From: Nemopilema nomurai
Lineage: Eukaryota > Cnidaria > Scyphozoa > Rhizostomeae > Rhizostomatidae
Assembly: GCA_003864495.1 (NCBI GenBank)
Contig: ML133458.1
Coordinates: forward strand, 558,001-622,000
Direction of reading: 5' to 3'
Length of the DNA stretch: 64,000 nucleotides
Within the stretch, counting starts at the first letter, position 1. Every line of letters begins with the position of its first letter. Positions 1 to 12,731 of the stretch are shown here, piece by piece. The position numbers and the translations under genes were made by a program. The notes beneath the pieces are model-generated. The model was not told where the DNA came from, searched no databases, and saw nothing but the letters and a program-made list of their open reading frames with translations.

Positions 1-626
1 ATAAGACGATAATGAGGAAATCCTTACGTGGAATCACAACAGTACAAGGACCACCACTAATGTTTATCCTTCCCAAGCAGGAACAGATTCGGGTCGATCG
101 TGTCTAGTTCCCTCCAGGCCCCTATCCACAGATCTGCAACAAGCACTCATTGAAACACGATAACCTTGGCAGAAATGTGATAGGAAAAGATATCACTTAA
201 CCCACGCTACCTTAATCTATTGAGCTTTAAATGTCGTCTTTGAAACTAAGAAGCAGAGGGCACGAAGAATAAAAAACAGATGCATGAAGCGGGCATTGCC
301 AGCTTAAGAGGGGATTGTGCCTACTTCAAAAGCCATTTCTTTTTTAAACATTTGGTATGCCACAGTTTCTTATCATATTAACTGAGGCTTTTGTAGGATC
401 AACTGCTACTTCGTAATGCGTTCTCTAAGCACATACGAGGGAAAGGAGCATTTGCCCCATCATTCGAGAACTACTAAGGATAGATATGTTGAGAAGAATA
501 GATATATCAAAGGTGCATTTCTTACTTCAAGAAGGTGTAATCAATGGCCGTTGGCTCATTGATCTACGAAATTTCAGTGTTAATAGGCAATTAGTGCAAT
601 ACACTACATAAAAAAGAAATCAATTC
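1..626. other. Flank downstream of INPP5A, no gene seen
   Basis: No open frame of useful length, no convincing splice-bounded exon and no structured repeat was seen on either strand. Composition is AT-rich like the introns. Confidence 0.5.
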
Positions 627-632
627 TTTATT
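627..632 (-). promoter_or_regulatory. Candidate INPP5A polyadenylation signal
   Basis: A canonical AATAAA on the minus strand lies about 160 nt downstream of the INPP5A stop codon, a normal 3'UTR length. It is the nearest canonical hexamer I noticed. A matching cleavage site cannot be seen from sequence alone. Confidence 0.5.
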
Positions 633-790
633 GCTAACAACAACATTGATACTCTCACTTGAATTTACGTTCTTTCGCTGTTTTTCATATCTAATTAGTA
701 ATTGATAAATACAAGATTCTTGATGACACTGCTAAAGCACACTAGTATTTAAAAGATTAAAACGAGGATAATTTAACCTCTGTCGTGAAA

Positions 791-3700
791 TTAGTTCCCT
801 TCTCCAGTACCATCCACGGGGATTTCTTGTTGTGGCGGAAGAGTGAACGAAAGGTACACAGGCTATAATAAACCAATAATACTATAGATAATAATATCAC
901 CACTTATTCATTAACAATATATTACCACTGAGCTATACTATCAAGCTCAATTCAAATAGATAAACGAATAAAGAGTTTGGTGATGTTATGCTGATTTTCG
1001 TAATTTGATGCTGTATGCCATACTATAGATGATATCATACTATGGATGATATCATGCTATGGAATAATAACATGGCTATGCAACTGCATAACTTAGTTAA
1101 GTATTGTCGTATGGATGCACCTTTATTCTATCGTAAAATATTAAAAAACATTGTGTACATGCGATGTGCATATAAAAATGCTGTGTATCAAGTGCAATGC
1201 AGAAACTGCAAATGCAACTTAGAGTTAAATTTTGTTGATTTGAAATATTAACAATAGGAATACTGGCACTAATAATAAAACAATTACTAATATTAACTGC
1301 TTATGCTAAAACAGACATCAATACTAATATTAGCACTAATACCAACAGAAATTCTACTACTAATATTCATACTATTATCAACATTGATGCCAATGATTGC
1401 ATTAACACTCTTTCTTATACGAATACTAATACCTCAACTAATACCTCGAATATTAATACCAACACTTATACCTACAACAATATCAATGACAATACTAGTA
1501 TCAGTACTAGCACTAAGACCAGCACTAATTTATCGAGCTAACACTAACAATACTAATATTAACAGTAATACCAATACTAATACTGATACTACAACTAATA
1601 CTAGTACTAAGACCAGCACTAATTTTCGAGCTAACACTAACAACGATATTCATACTAATATTAACAGTAATACCAATACTAATACTAAAACTGATACTAC
1701 AACTAATAATGATGGTGGTATCAATGTAACACAACACTTTATCAATTAAGGGTAAGCAAATATCGAAATATCATTAGAGAGGTACCTTGTGATCACCGAT
1801 GCAAACTTCTTGCCCAATGCAATCATAGCGCACGGACAGTTGGTCCTTTAAAAGTGAAAGCCGACACTTATTACATTGAAAAATTCACGAACTATTTCAG
1901 TTTGAATTATTTACAGAATAATATCAATAAATATTTGAATAAAAGAAATCTTTTCTATCTGTTGTGCTGACACTTATCAATAGATGGATCTTATCTCAAA
2001 TCTCAGATTACACACCTAAAGCATATTTGTTCTATAAAAATAACTACGCAGATCGCAATCTCTAGTTTCTCTTGTTTATGTGTACACACAGGGTATCTGA
2101 AAATAACCACAGTATACGGTAAAACATCTCAGAGGCTTAAAGAATTGGAATTTCAGAGTCATATTGGCTTTAGTAGAATCTAAACATGAGGGAAACCAGA
2201 AACTATTTCCAAACTCTCTTCAAAGGATGTTGATCCTTTTAAAAGATTTACTGGTATTGGACTTGCTGAGATTAATTTTTCAATACAGTGCTCAGCAACA
2301 CTACCGTATAAACCAAATTAAAGTTTCCTTTAAAAAAATCACGGGCAAAGTAATTACATTCACAGCATAATGAGGTACGGGCTTTGGAATCCACAAGAGA
2401 TAATAATCAGCCAAACAAACAATTATAATACAAATCTTGAAAACCACACGTCACATTTAACGAGATGGCTGAAAATCCCATTACAAGGAATCTTCAAATT
2501 GCAGCTAAAAATCCAAGCCTCCTCTACTCCGATGTGAATAGTAAAGCCAAATTTATCAGCAATAATTTCACTCATTTGCTTAAAAAAACTGCATTCACCC
2601 ACCTCGAAAAACTCGTTTTTGGTTCTTTCATCAAAAAGAATACGATCGCACCAGGCAGGGCACCTAAGAAGGAATTATTCGCGAATGAGGGTAAACAAGG
2701 AATAATAAGAAGGAAGGAAGGTAAACAAGGAATTATTCGCGAATGCGCCATGAAGTGCATTTCAAGATCAGGAATAAGGTTTTATACAGCAATTGCTCAC
2801 AAAAAGATAACAACTGGATTCCCTGATAAATTTTAAGACTGGTTGGTTTGGCAGAAGTTTAAGTTTACAAAACCCAAGGAAAACGACGAAATGAGATGAA
2901 GACCAAACCGAATATCATCATGCAGCCAGAAAACACCTGAGGCTCAAAAGCCAATCCTCCTAGCTCTAAAAAGCCCTTCTTATGGATGAAAAGAAAAATC
3001 AAGTTGAATTGGCGCCAACTTCATAATAATTAGGGCAGATAGCCTCCGAAATGCGAGAAATCAAAATAACAGATTAGAACGGAATAAACCGAGAGAATAT
3101 CCAGTCTGCAGTTCACAGTTTCTACAAACAGCAGTAAGTCAGGCGGGCTTAGATTAAGATAAGGATTAAAAGGCTGCTTTCCCCGTATTTTTCCTTGTCT
3201 CCTTCTACTTATTAAGGCAAAGCCTTTCTTGGAGAACAATCTGGGTCATCATATCAGCCGCAGACAAAATCAAATATCAGAGCAGCTCTAACGATAAAAT
3301 CAGAGATCATGTGTCTGTCAATCTGCAAGGAGTCATAGAGAATACAAGGCGCAACCGAACATTTCCCCATAAACGATGGAAGCTTGAATCAGCACTCATT
3401 AACATTAATGTAGGAATGATTCTACGATACAAATTCAGTCAAAGAAGGGAAAAGACGTGAATTCTGTTTGAATGTAAAGCCAGTGGCATGTGACCTTACC
3501 TCGTGTCAGAAAAAACGGCATCTGTTTTCGGGTCTTCATTGTGCGGATATCTAGAGAAAAGACATCAAAGATGTATACCATGCTTTGAATCACTCTGAAA
3601 CAAAACTTTTGCAAATGGATCAGTATGCTTCCTGGAAAAGTTTCTAAAAACTATTGCGATTTTTGAAAAAAAACAGGGTTATATTATTTCCAATTCACTT

Positions 3701-6700
3701 TTGGTTATATGGGTGTGAATCAAAAGAATTGTAAACTTTTTTGTCTTCATAAGTCAGGCAGCAGTAAAATATAACAAAGGGTTTGCTTAGCCAAGTACGC
3801 ACTAGGTAGGTAGAATTTCCTAGGAGCTATAAATTGTCTGTAAAATTGTTTCACTTTCGAACTCCGAGCTTAGGTTTCTAATACTCAAAATACGCAAATA
3901 CAAACTACTTTACAGGGGTGCAATGATACGAACATGTGTGAACAGAATGGAAAGTCCTGGAAGGTTTGCTAAGAAAGCAATTGAGGGAACAAACGGATTT
4001 AAGATGGGAAAACAAATCCGGAGGGGTTCAAGTTCCATGACGTAAGAAATGGAAGTTAAATGAAGCAGGGCTGATTTCCAGAATATGCAATGTGCTTAGC
4101 TCTCTTTCCAAAGACAGCTCTCTCTGTCCTGTAATTTTGTTTTGTTGTTGTTCGCAGCTCGGTTTCAACAGAGTCCTGCGCCGGTCGCAAAATGGTTGGG
4201 GTGAATTCTACCACCCCCATTTGACAAACTCAAACCAAATATGATTGATAGGGATGATGATGATGATGACGATTTAATCCAAGCTGCTTGAATACCGGTA
4301 CGCATTGACGTATAGTCACTGAATAATTGCACTTGGAACAATGTCAGGTTGGAGCACGCTCATATTGTATTATGCAGTTTAATGGGTCAACAGGAGCACT
4401 TGTGGCCCAGACATCGTTAGGGAGATATATCTATGGATAAGCCGCAGCCACTCTAGCGCCTGATTGTAGTTCAAATGAGGAGGACCAGGATTTAACCTGA
4501 GACGGATGGTAATCAAAACAAAACGAATCGAAAATCTAAGATATTAACCTTGCGCAGCGTGACATGAGATATCACTGTGTTGAGTATATCGCAGAGACGA
4601 TAGCCACGGACTAGAAAGTTTTTCCATCTCAGCCATCGAACTTTCTTAGCTTTGCCTAATTTTAAGCATTAAAATTTTCTTAACATGATAGAAATGCTTT
4701 AAATATGCTATGTTTCTGAAAAACTCTCAATGTCATAAAATTTGTGAAGAATATAGAAGCAAGACAAGAACTCATCTCAACTTATTTCACACTTATATTA
4801 CAATTTCCTTTGAACCTTAGAATATCTAAATTTTTCAACGTTTTTAACTTTCAAAGATACAGCACTGAATTTTCTTAAATTTAAGAAGAACGTAGAAGAA
4901 AGACAACAACTTGCTCTTCCACCACAATTTCCTTTGCAATTTTGAATATCTAAAATTTTTGGTCTAGCCCTGGGCTTTCAGAACTTTTAGAAGGGCCAAA
5001 TACAACATCCTTATAAGTACTTTATAAAAAAAATTTAAAGCTTCCTAGCATCTTTCTCCACTTTTGGGAGCGAAACTAACTTTAATTCACTTTTATAAAA
5101 GTTAAGAAACGTTTTATGAATTATTTCCTAATCGGTGTGGTAAATGAATAATCAAGAATAGGTCTTGAAAGCAGTGATCTTGTTCCAGTTGATGCGTAGC
5201 CGAGGCTGGATATCTGCCATTGGGGGAGCGGAGGAGCATCTCAATATGTCGTAGGCACGTGCTTGTAGTTCTGTATGGAATTCCAAAGCACCACCCATAA
5301 CACTTTTAAGTGCGTCATGTGCACTGTTTTGGTACAACGGGATCCTTCTCAAAGATTTCCATTCTTTTTCGTTCTTAATCATGAACCTTTTTCTCTGAGC
5401 TCCAGTAAAGCTTCGAGAAGAACGTAACCAAATCCGCTAGATTATAAATCTGCTTTAGTAGAAGCCCAAATAAAAGTAAGATGGTGCTTCAAAACACGCG
5501 CGATCCGTTCTAATCGACTGGAGTTAATCTGGAATCTCCGCCACGGCAGATGGCCAAAAAGCTGGGGATTTGGAGGGCTATCCTCCTTTCGATTGAGTGC
5601 GATAAAGTCGTCTGTTTTTCCTGCTAAATCCACGTAGCAGTGTTGAAGCATGGTGAATTTCTCAGATTCGAATTTGAAACGACAGCCCGGTTGACAATGC
5701 TGTAAGACGCAATTCTTGGTCTTCAGCCTCTAGCAACTTTTCTTGACGAAGAGCTTATTGTGTAAATAGACTTACATGCCTCTTTAGACTGCAATGCGAT
5801 TCGGGTGTACACAAACCGAAGATACCACAGGGCAGTGAGGGTCGTATCGTGTTGAACAGGGGAACAAGATGCGAATGACTCCGTCAACTTGCGAGCCAAA
5901 GAATACATTTGAAGAGAATTGGAAGCAACTAATGGTAATAATAATGGAGGGAAAATTGTACGCCTTGGGGTATGGCTACCGTATACGTAAACAACTGACT
6001 TTTGCTATCAAAGTAAATAACGAATTCTTTGAAACATAAACAACCCAAAAGCCGTGTTTACGAAAACTTTTTCTCAAAATAAGACATCGGTATAAAGAAA
6101 ACAAGAATTGGCGCAAGGTGTTCTTTAGAAAACCGAAAAGATACCGAAGGTATCAACAACTCTTGATTTATAGGATCGTGTTTTGGGTAGAGAACAGGCA
6201 GGTAGAGAACCAATCAAGACAGTTTACTAACATAAACAGCCCTTGAAGGCCCTGAAAAAAGCTGATTCAAAGACTTGATTTAAATTTGAACATAGGTTGA
6301 TAGAATTGTGTCGAAAACCAATGGCCGGTACCATCATTCTTACATTCTGCAATTAAAAGCTTCTTCGCTGACAGAGAAAGTTTCTGCATCCTCAAAAAAA
6401 GATCCAAACGAAATATCTTCAGAAAGTGCCAGATGAAGTCAGAACAAATATGGTAGTTAAAAACTACTTTAAAAAAAGCTAGCTAAATGTGAACACGAGG
6501 TAACTGTCACGATTTTTGCAAAAAGTCCTAGTCAGAAATCTGCTGTATTCTATTGACAGGATCTAGAAAATGCTATAGTCAACACATGAGAGAATGTTAT
6601 CGTCAACTGAGATAAACACGTGCTTTCATGACCAAAGCATTGTTATTAACTACTTTGTAAATTTATCAGCCTCGAGTTGATCTGTTTTCTGCGCCGAGTG

Positions 6701-9700
6701 CACACGAGGCTATGCTTCGAGTGTCCTTCTATGCATCCGGAAACGGGGATGCCTTCGGATCATAGTAAGGCCACTTAGAGGGCATGCATAGTTTGAAAGC
6801 TTGAAGACAATAACCAGTATACCAATGCAGGAGATTAAACGAAAAAGCCAATTGATGGCTTGGCGTAGAGTACCAAGAGGACTAACCCGACTGTAGAAAA
6901 GTGCCACGAAAAGCTCTGCAATAACAGATCAAGAGCCTTTAACGGTGCCAAAATCCGACATAATCTGGTAACTAAGCTAAACTGGCTTCTAATTCAGCCT
7001 ATTTCTTTCTGTTGTTTGAAATTGGCCCAAGTACGACTAATCCAGAGAATAGGATTCCAGATTTAAGTGAATTTTCCTAAGATGATTAATTGTGGATTTG
7101 CTGTTCCGGATCTCATATGAAAACAAAATTAGCAAAACCTAAAATCATAGAAAAGAGACATAAGTAAGAAAACTCTGGCAAATAAGCTAATTAGTTCATT
7201 AAAGAGATTGGTGCTCTTAAAAAGCTCTCATAGACTCATTCATCTGTCCATCCTTCAATCTATTAACATGTACAGCTTCTCACTTCACCATACACGTCAT
7301 GATAAGGCAGTTAACGTAAACAAAACTGTTCGGAAGTTGATTCCAATACTCAAAAGTTTTTTCAGCCAAGATGTTGGTGCGTTGTCATGACAGTCTCTAG
7401 AAGCCCCGAATGAAAAGATGAACCAGCCACGGCAAAGTGAATTCGTACAAGGATGAAAGGTTAAACAGGCCTCCTGATTTCTGAATCGCATTGAGGATGA
7501 GCGGCCCAAATAGCCAAATGGCCCAAGTATGCCTCCATTCAATCCGGACTAGAGTTCGTCACACGAGCATTTCATACTACAATTATTGCGCAAAAATTAA
7601 CACTGCTTTCTTCGAGTTGGAGTTCATTAATGCCTGGGTTTGTTACCACACGTCAAGCAAATTTTCCTAAAGATACTGTGAGGCCTACCCCGAACAAAAA
7701 ACGTTGCCGTCGATAGTAACAGTAAAAAATGCTCCTATCAAAGTGCCTTGAAAAGGAATTGTTGGAATTTTCCCCTCTAAACAAAAGGCGCATATCGGAT
7801 ATCAACTTTAGAAACACAGCTAGAGCACGAAATGCCACAAGATAGGTACCCTTGCACTTAGTGAGGTAGCAGAGAACAGTTAGATGCTGAAAAACTTTGC
7901 AAATGCGGTATGCGAACGCTTATATTTGCACGAAGAAATTCTTAGCACAAATTATGTGAGACGGGTTGATTTTCCACAAAATGCACCGACAGTCTATCAA
8001 GGTGTTAACTGTGGCATAGAAGTTGAAGCACAATTTGCCTAATCATATTCTGCGATGAAGAACACACATCTAGTTCTTCTAAATCTAGAGTGTTGACGCT
8101 TGTTGGATCAACAGCATGTGCACACGTGACCAATGCCCACGTGTACAATTGTACAAAACACGTGCATATTACCGGGAACGAAGCATGAATGAATACTTTA
8201 GCCCGGAAAACGTCCCAAGAAATATGCTACACTTGTTTAAATATGCTGAAGAGATATGCTACTCTCATCATAACATGAAGAACTCACGTGGGTAAGAACG
8301 TGATGTCAAGCTCCTTCAGCTCCGACTCGCACCATTCGAGCTCCTTGTCCAACTGCAGCAGCTGACTAATGTGCTCGTCAGAAAAATATTTCACATGATG
8401 CAAATCGAACTTTCTTGCACAAACACGCAACAGTTCCTGAAGGAAGATGATTTTAAATTGGTTTTACTGGCTAATTTGATTGCAGCCATTGTCATTTAAA
8501 ATCAAATAAAGGGTTAATTTGAAGCCTTCGTCAGATAAAATCCCAGTTATCTGGAACACAAAGTAAAGATGGGACTTAACGCTACCAACACCGGGGTAGT
8601 TTGGGGGAAAGACTGTGCTGACATCTAAGGGAATGGAGAATTAGCTCGACTTGAATTGCCCATGGCCAGAACGATAGTAAATAAATCATTTTGACTCCTG
8701 TTTGAGATGCATGAACGTCTTACGGGCCTATCAAAGAAAACACTTTTGAGACGTCATCTAGAAAGAACAGAAGTGACCCTGACAGCATGATGCAAAGATG
8801 GCGCGTGGGTTTCGCCCACAAATCCGTTCGATTACGCACACAGCGGTGTTTACAGCCCCAAGTCAGCTGCCCACAGCTGTTTATCAGATTCGACTCCTCG
8901 ACATCTGCTCAAGTAGTGAATTAGGTCACTTGTGCAACGGCAGATGAAACTGCCATGTCTCTCCTTACATGGGATTTCCTTTATTACGGACCTTGCTTGG
9001 GAAAATGATAAAAAAATTCTACTAGATATTAGAGACTTAGTATTAATTCAGACTTGGTATCTTAGCTAATATACTCTCGCGAATGTCTACTTTATTATAA
9101 AACTTTCAACTGCTTATATCATTAAGATTTTAGACTCGTTTATTTCTATCCGACAACTTTTATACTAACAGCCCATGGCACAAAAACCAAATCAATCAAA
9201 TTTTTTGTTGAACTATATATTAAATCAGCATATTAAAATCTCTAAAATAAGATTAGAGACAAGCTACTCTAAAATATTAGGAGAACCGAGCTTAGATGAA
9301 AAGCATGATGAAAACTGATGAAAAGAGATAAAAAAAGGTGGCGATTGGAACTACACTTCATGTAAAGCCACAGTTTTGGGACCACAAAAGCAAGAAAAAT
9401 AATTATTCCGATGAGAAGGATGTAGAGGTGAATAAAATTCCGAAGAACATCACTCCATTATTGATAAGGATAAAAGAATTGTCATTCATATGACAGCTGA
9501 AACATGCTCAGCCGCATCGATAAAAAGATAAAAACATTCAAGACAATAATTAAAAAACATATTGCTGTCACAATCAGGATAATTCAGTTCTTAATACCTC
9601 TCTTGGTTTACAAAAGAGGTTTATAACTCTGCGCTAAACATTTCCTTTAAAATGATAGGTTCTAAAACCCCTTTTCTTTACAAACCACCTATGTTTTGTA

Positions 9701-12700
9701 GTATTAGATGGTTATTTGATAATGAGACTTCAAAGCTGTCTCCGGAATAAACTTAAATAGAATAACACAAAAACATAAAACAATATCATATTATATCGAA
9801 TCGTTTTACCATATATGTCCGTGAACAAGAAGTTGAATCAAACAAGTATTTTTTTGTGAATGCGAATGGATTTTGTGAATGTTATCAGTTTAAATTTTGA
9901 ATCAGACGTTCGTTATAAAAATGCTGCCCAAACATTTCTGTGGTACGTGGTTTTTGTGATAGAAACAGAAATTTTCACGAAAGATTCAAAGCGTTTCAAT
10001 AGTGCAAATGATACAGCTTATAAGAAATTTTCGATCTACACAACCTCAGATAGTGCTTAGTAGTTCAGTTGTACTTTTAGTAATTGCTTGAAGTAATCAA
10101 GATACAATTTGCCATGATTGCTATCACGTTTGCTGTAGGTCCTAATCCACTTATGAAACGCCATTTGACTAGCAGGTAAGAGACTTGAGCTTGGTATACT
10201 GATAAATTCTACTTAGAGCAATTCTCGTAGAATTCCATGGCTTGGAATAACTGTCAAAACTTGAAAAATCGTGGATATTTTGAAAATTTTTTGAGGCATC
10301 TTAGTATTAGGTGCACCGGCTTCTAATTCAAACATTACCTGTTCGTGGTCATCAAGCGCTTTGAAAACGACGGAATGTGGTTTCTTTTCGCCATCGTTGT
10401 GAATAGAGTGTGCTTTGGAGTCCTTGAGGTGATTCTGTAAAGGATGTACAGATTCAGTTATGCACGGTCAGAATAAACAAGACATGCTTACTATATCGAT
10501 TGGATTGCTTACATCGAACACTCTAGTACAGCCTTCCCAAAGACAAAATAAAATGCGTACTGCTTAAAATTTGAGTTGGATGCTGTGAAAAACTCGCTAT
10601 CAAAATATGGACATAGCATAGATTTAGCTCGGTGTGACCATTTTAAGGTTTGAAGCGGGAGGTTCCTGCTAAAAGTTCCTTCTGATATTGTAAGGGGGTA
10701 TCTGAAAACAAGGCAATTTGAAGAGTTAGGTTCGAGTCTTGAGTTATTTAGCTGAATAATATTATTTTCAGGGTCAGTAAAAACACCTATTTAATCCGAA
10801 ATTATTAACAAAGCATGTTATGATTTATAGCAAAACATAATTTTTGAAGGTAGGAGCATGTTTGTTTGTGTGGACTGTTCAATTTGTATAGAGATCCAAT
10901 CTCTATGTGTTTTCCATACATTGGTAGACAAGGATGGATGACGCTATTCCAGGGGTCGCAATCTTAACGGTTAAACATGTCTGTGATGTCGTTTTCTCTA
11001 AAAGTGCTCGAAACGAAATTCTTCAAATATTCTGAAAGCGGGTATCCCACGAACTTTTAACCTTCTCAAAACCAAAGGTATTTTAGCTAAGCTTGACATG
11101 GTTTTGATTTGCAACTAATATTGGAAAACTGGTTTGGCTAAATCATAAAGATCAGTTTGTTTGAGTCAATTATTCAGAAATATTTTAATGTACAAAACTC
11201 TGATTGAAAAAATAGTCTTATGATTCAAATGGGAGCAGTAAATGTCTAGGCCGACAAAATATTTGTCACTATTAAAATATGATCATTTACAAATTCAACA
11301 ACATTGCCAATATCAAACCTATTTTCACTTAATCTGTCACTATTGGTATCATCCGTTACCATTATAATCGCCACACAACTATCAGTAAACTATTGCCATC
11401 TTTGCCCATCAATCCTTATCAATACCAATATTATGTCAATATCGATATAACTATCGCTCAATCTGCCAATATCGGTATCGTCCACTGTCGTAATCATCAC
11501 CATATAACTATCAGCATTACCATCATAATATTTGCCACTATCAATATAATCCCTTATCAATATTATCACCATATCATCATTACATATTATCATATTATCA
11601 TATAATATTATCATTACATCACTCTCGTACCCTCCGTTATTTCTCGAATCCGTTGAACATTTATTTGTGCAATATCTGACGCACACTATCTGTCTATTCT
11701 CAATGTATGAAACATTTCAAGGAAATTCTAAAATAAGCCACACATCTATGACGCTATGACAGCGCGTATTTCTTGAATATAAGATGTAAATGTCAACAGA
11801 AAAAGTCCTGTGGGATACAAAAGAAACGACAGAAGCAAAAGATAAAAGCGAGACAAAAAGGTCAGAAATCATGAAGATAAAATTCTCAATTGATGTGTTG
11901 TAATGTTATCCAATGTAAAAAATATCAGCATAATAAGAAAATCGACAAAGGTACCACCGAGATTGAAAAGGCTGAAGAAGGTAGTATTAGTTGATCTTAT
12001 GCAGTGGACCTGTCAAACAAGCACTAATGATATTGCAGGCTATACTTTCATCTTCTGCCTGACGTTTGTACCTCTGATCTATGGGTTTTTTAGATGGCTG
12101 CTCAAAGGTTGCTGGGAACTTTTTTCTTTCTCCCGTGCTAGCTTGCTTTGGCATAACTATCATTTCAAGCTGTTTTTGGCATGCGGGATAGGTGTCTGCC
12201 TTCTACCTGCGCCCTATCCAAATGGGCGCCTACGCAAGATGGACATCACTTCTAGGTGGAAACTTGAAAATGCTATGCGGTTTTTTGTCTTGGAATCGTC
12301 ACTGTGGACCAGTTGTCCTCATTGTCCAGCGTGCAAAGAATAACTGGCGCGGGAATGGAAAGGTGCGGGACATTGAGAAGCGCGGGACAAGGTAAAGGTG
12401 CGGGGCATTGAGAAGCGCGGGACAAGGTAAAGGTGCGGGACACGGGAAGGAGGCGCGGGGCCGCAGACAAACGAGAGCCCAGTACCAATATGCCTGAACT
12501 GAAATGGTCCCACAACTTTTTAGCAAATGACAGGAGACTTCATCCTGGAGTAGAAACATATGCTGGGCTACTCGATTCATGCTATTTGACTTAATATCGA
12601 TGAGAATAAACAGAGACACGATAAGGAAACACCTTTGTAATCATGTACCCACCTCGACAAACATCTTTGTGTCAAGTCTCGTGTTGAAGTCGCCAAAAAG

Positions 12701-12731
12701 AATACGATGGTCTGTGTCATTGTTGTTCAGT
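791..12731 (-). CDS. INPP5A: INPP5A exons 11-17 (catalytic C-terminal half)
   Basis: Exons in transcription order: 11 12731-12653 (GDFNTRL motif), 12 10434-10339, 13 8436-8288, 14 3550-3500, 15 2663-2603 (CPAWCDRIL), 16 1845-1786 (IGDHK), 17 862-791 (PVYLSFTL, then the unmodified tail and a TAA stop at 793-791). Phase is consistent throughout; exon 13 ends in AC and exon 14 supplies the A, giving the LPTYPHNED stretch that parallels PPSYPYSED in human. The intron between exons 13 and 14 is 4.7 kb and holds a patch of protein-like open frames described separately. Confidence 0.92.

Noticed and set aside
1303..1749. 148-codon open frame on plus and 70-codon frame on minus
   Set aside because: Both are read-throughs of a 6 bp degenerate repeat; composition is Ile/Thr/Asn/Ser only, and the interval is INPP5A intron 16.
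10725..10740. tRNA B-box-like GGTTCGAGTC
   Set aside because: No matching A box, acceptor stem or anticodon arm can be folded around it.
11390..11686. 98-codon minus-strand and 70-codon plus-strand frames
   Set aside because: Produced by the degenerate ATC/ATT array in INPP5A intron 11.
12192..12619. Several overlapping Pro/Arg/Cys-rich open frames
   Set aside because: All are phases of the 35 bp GC-rich repeat and its flank.
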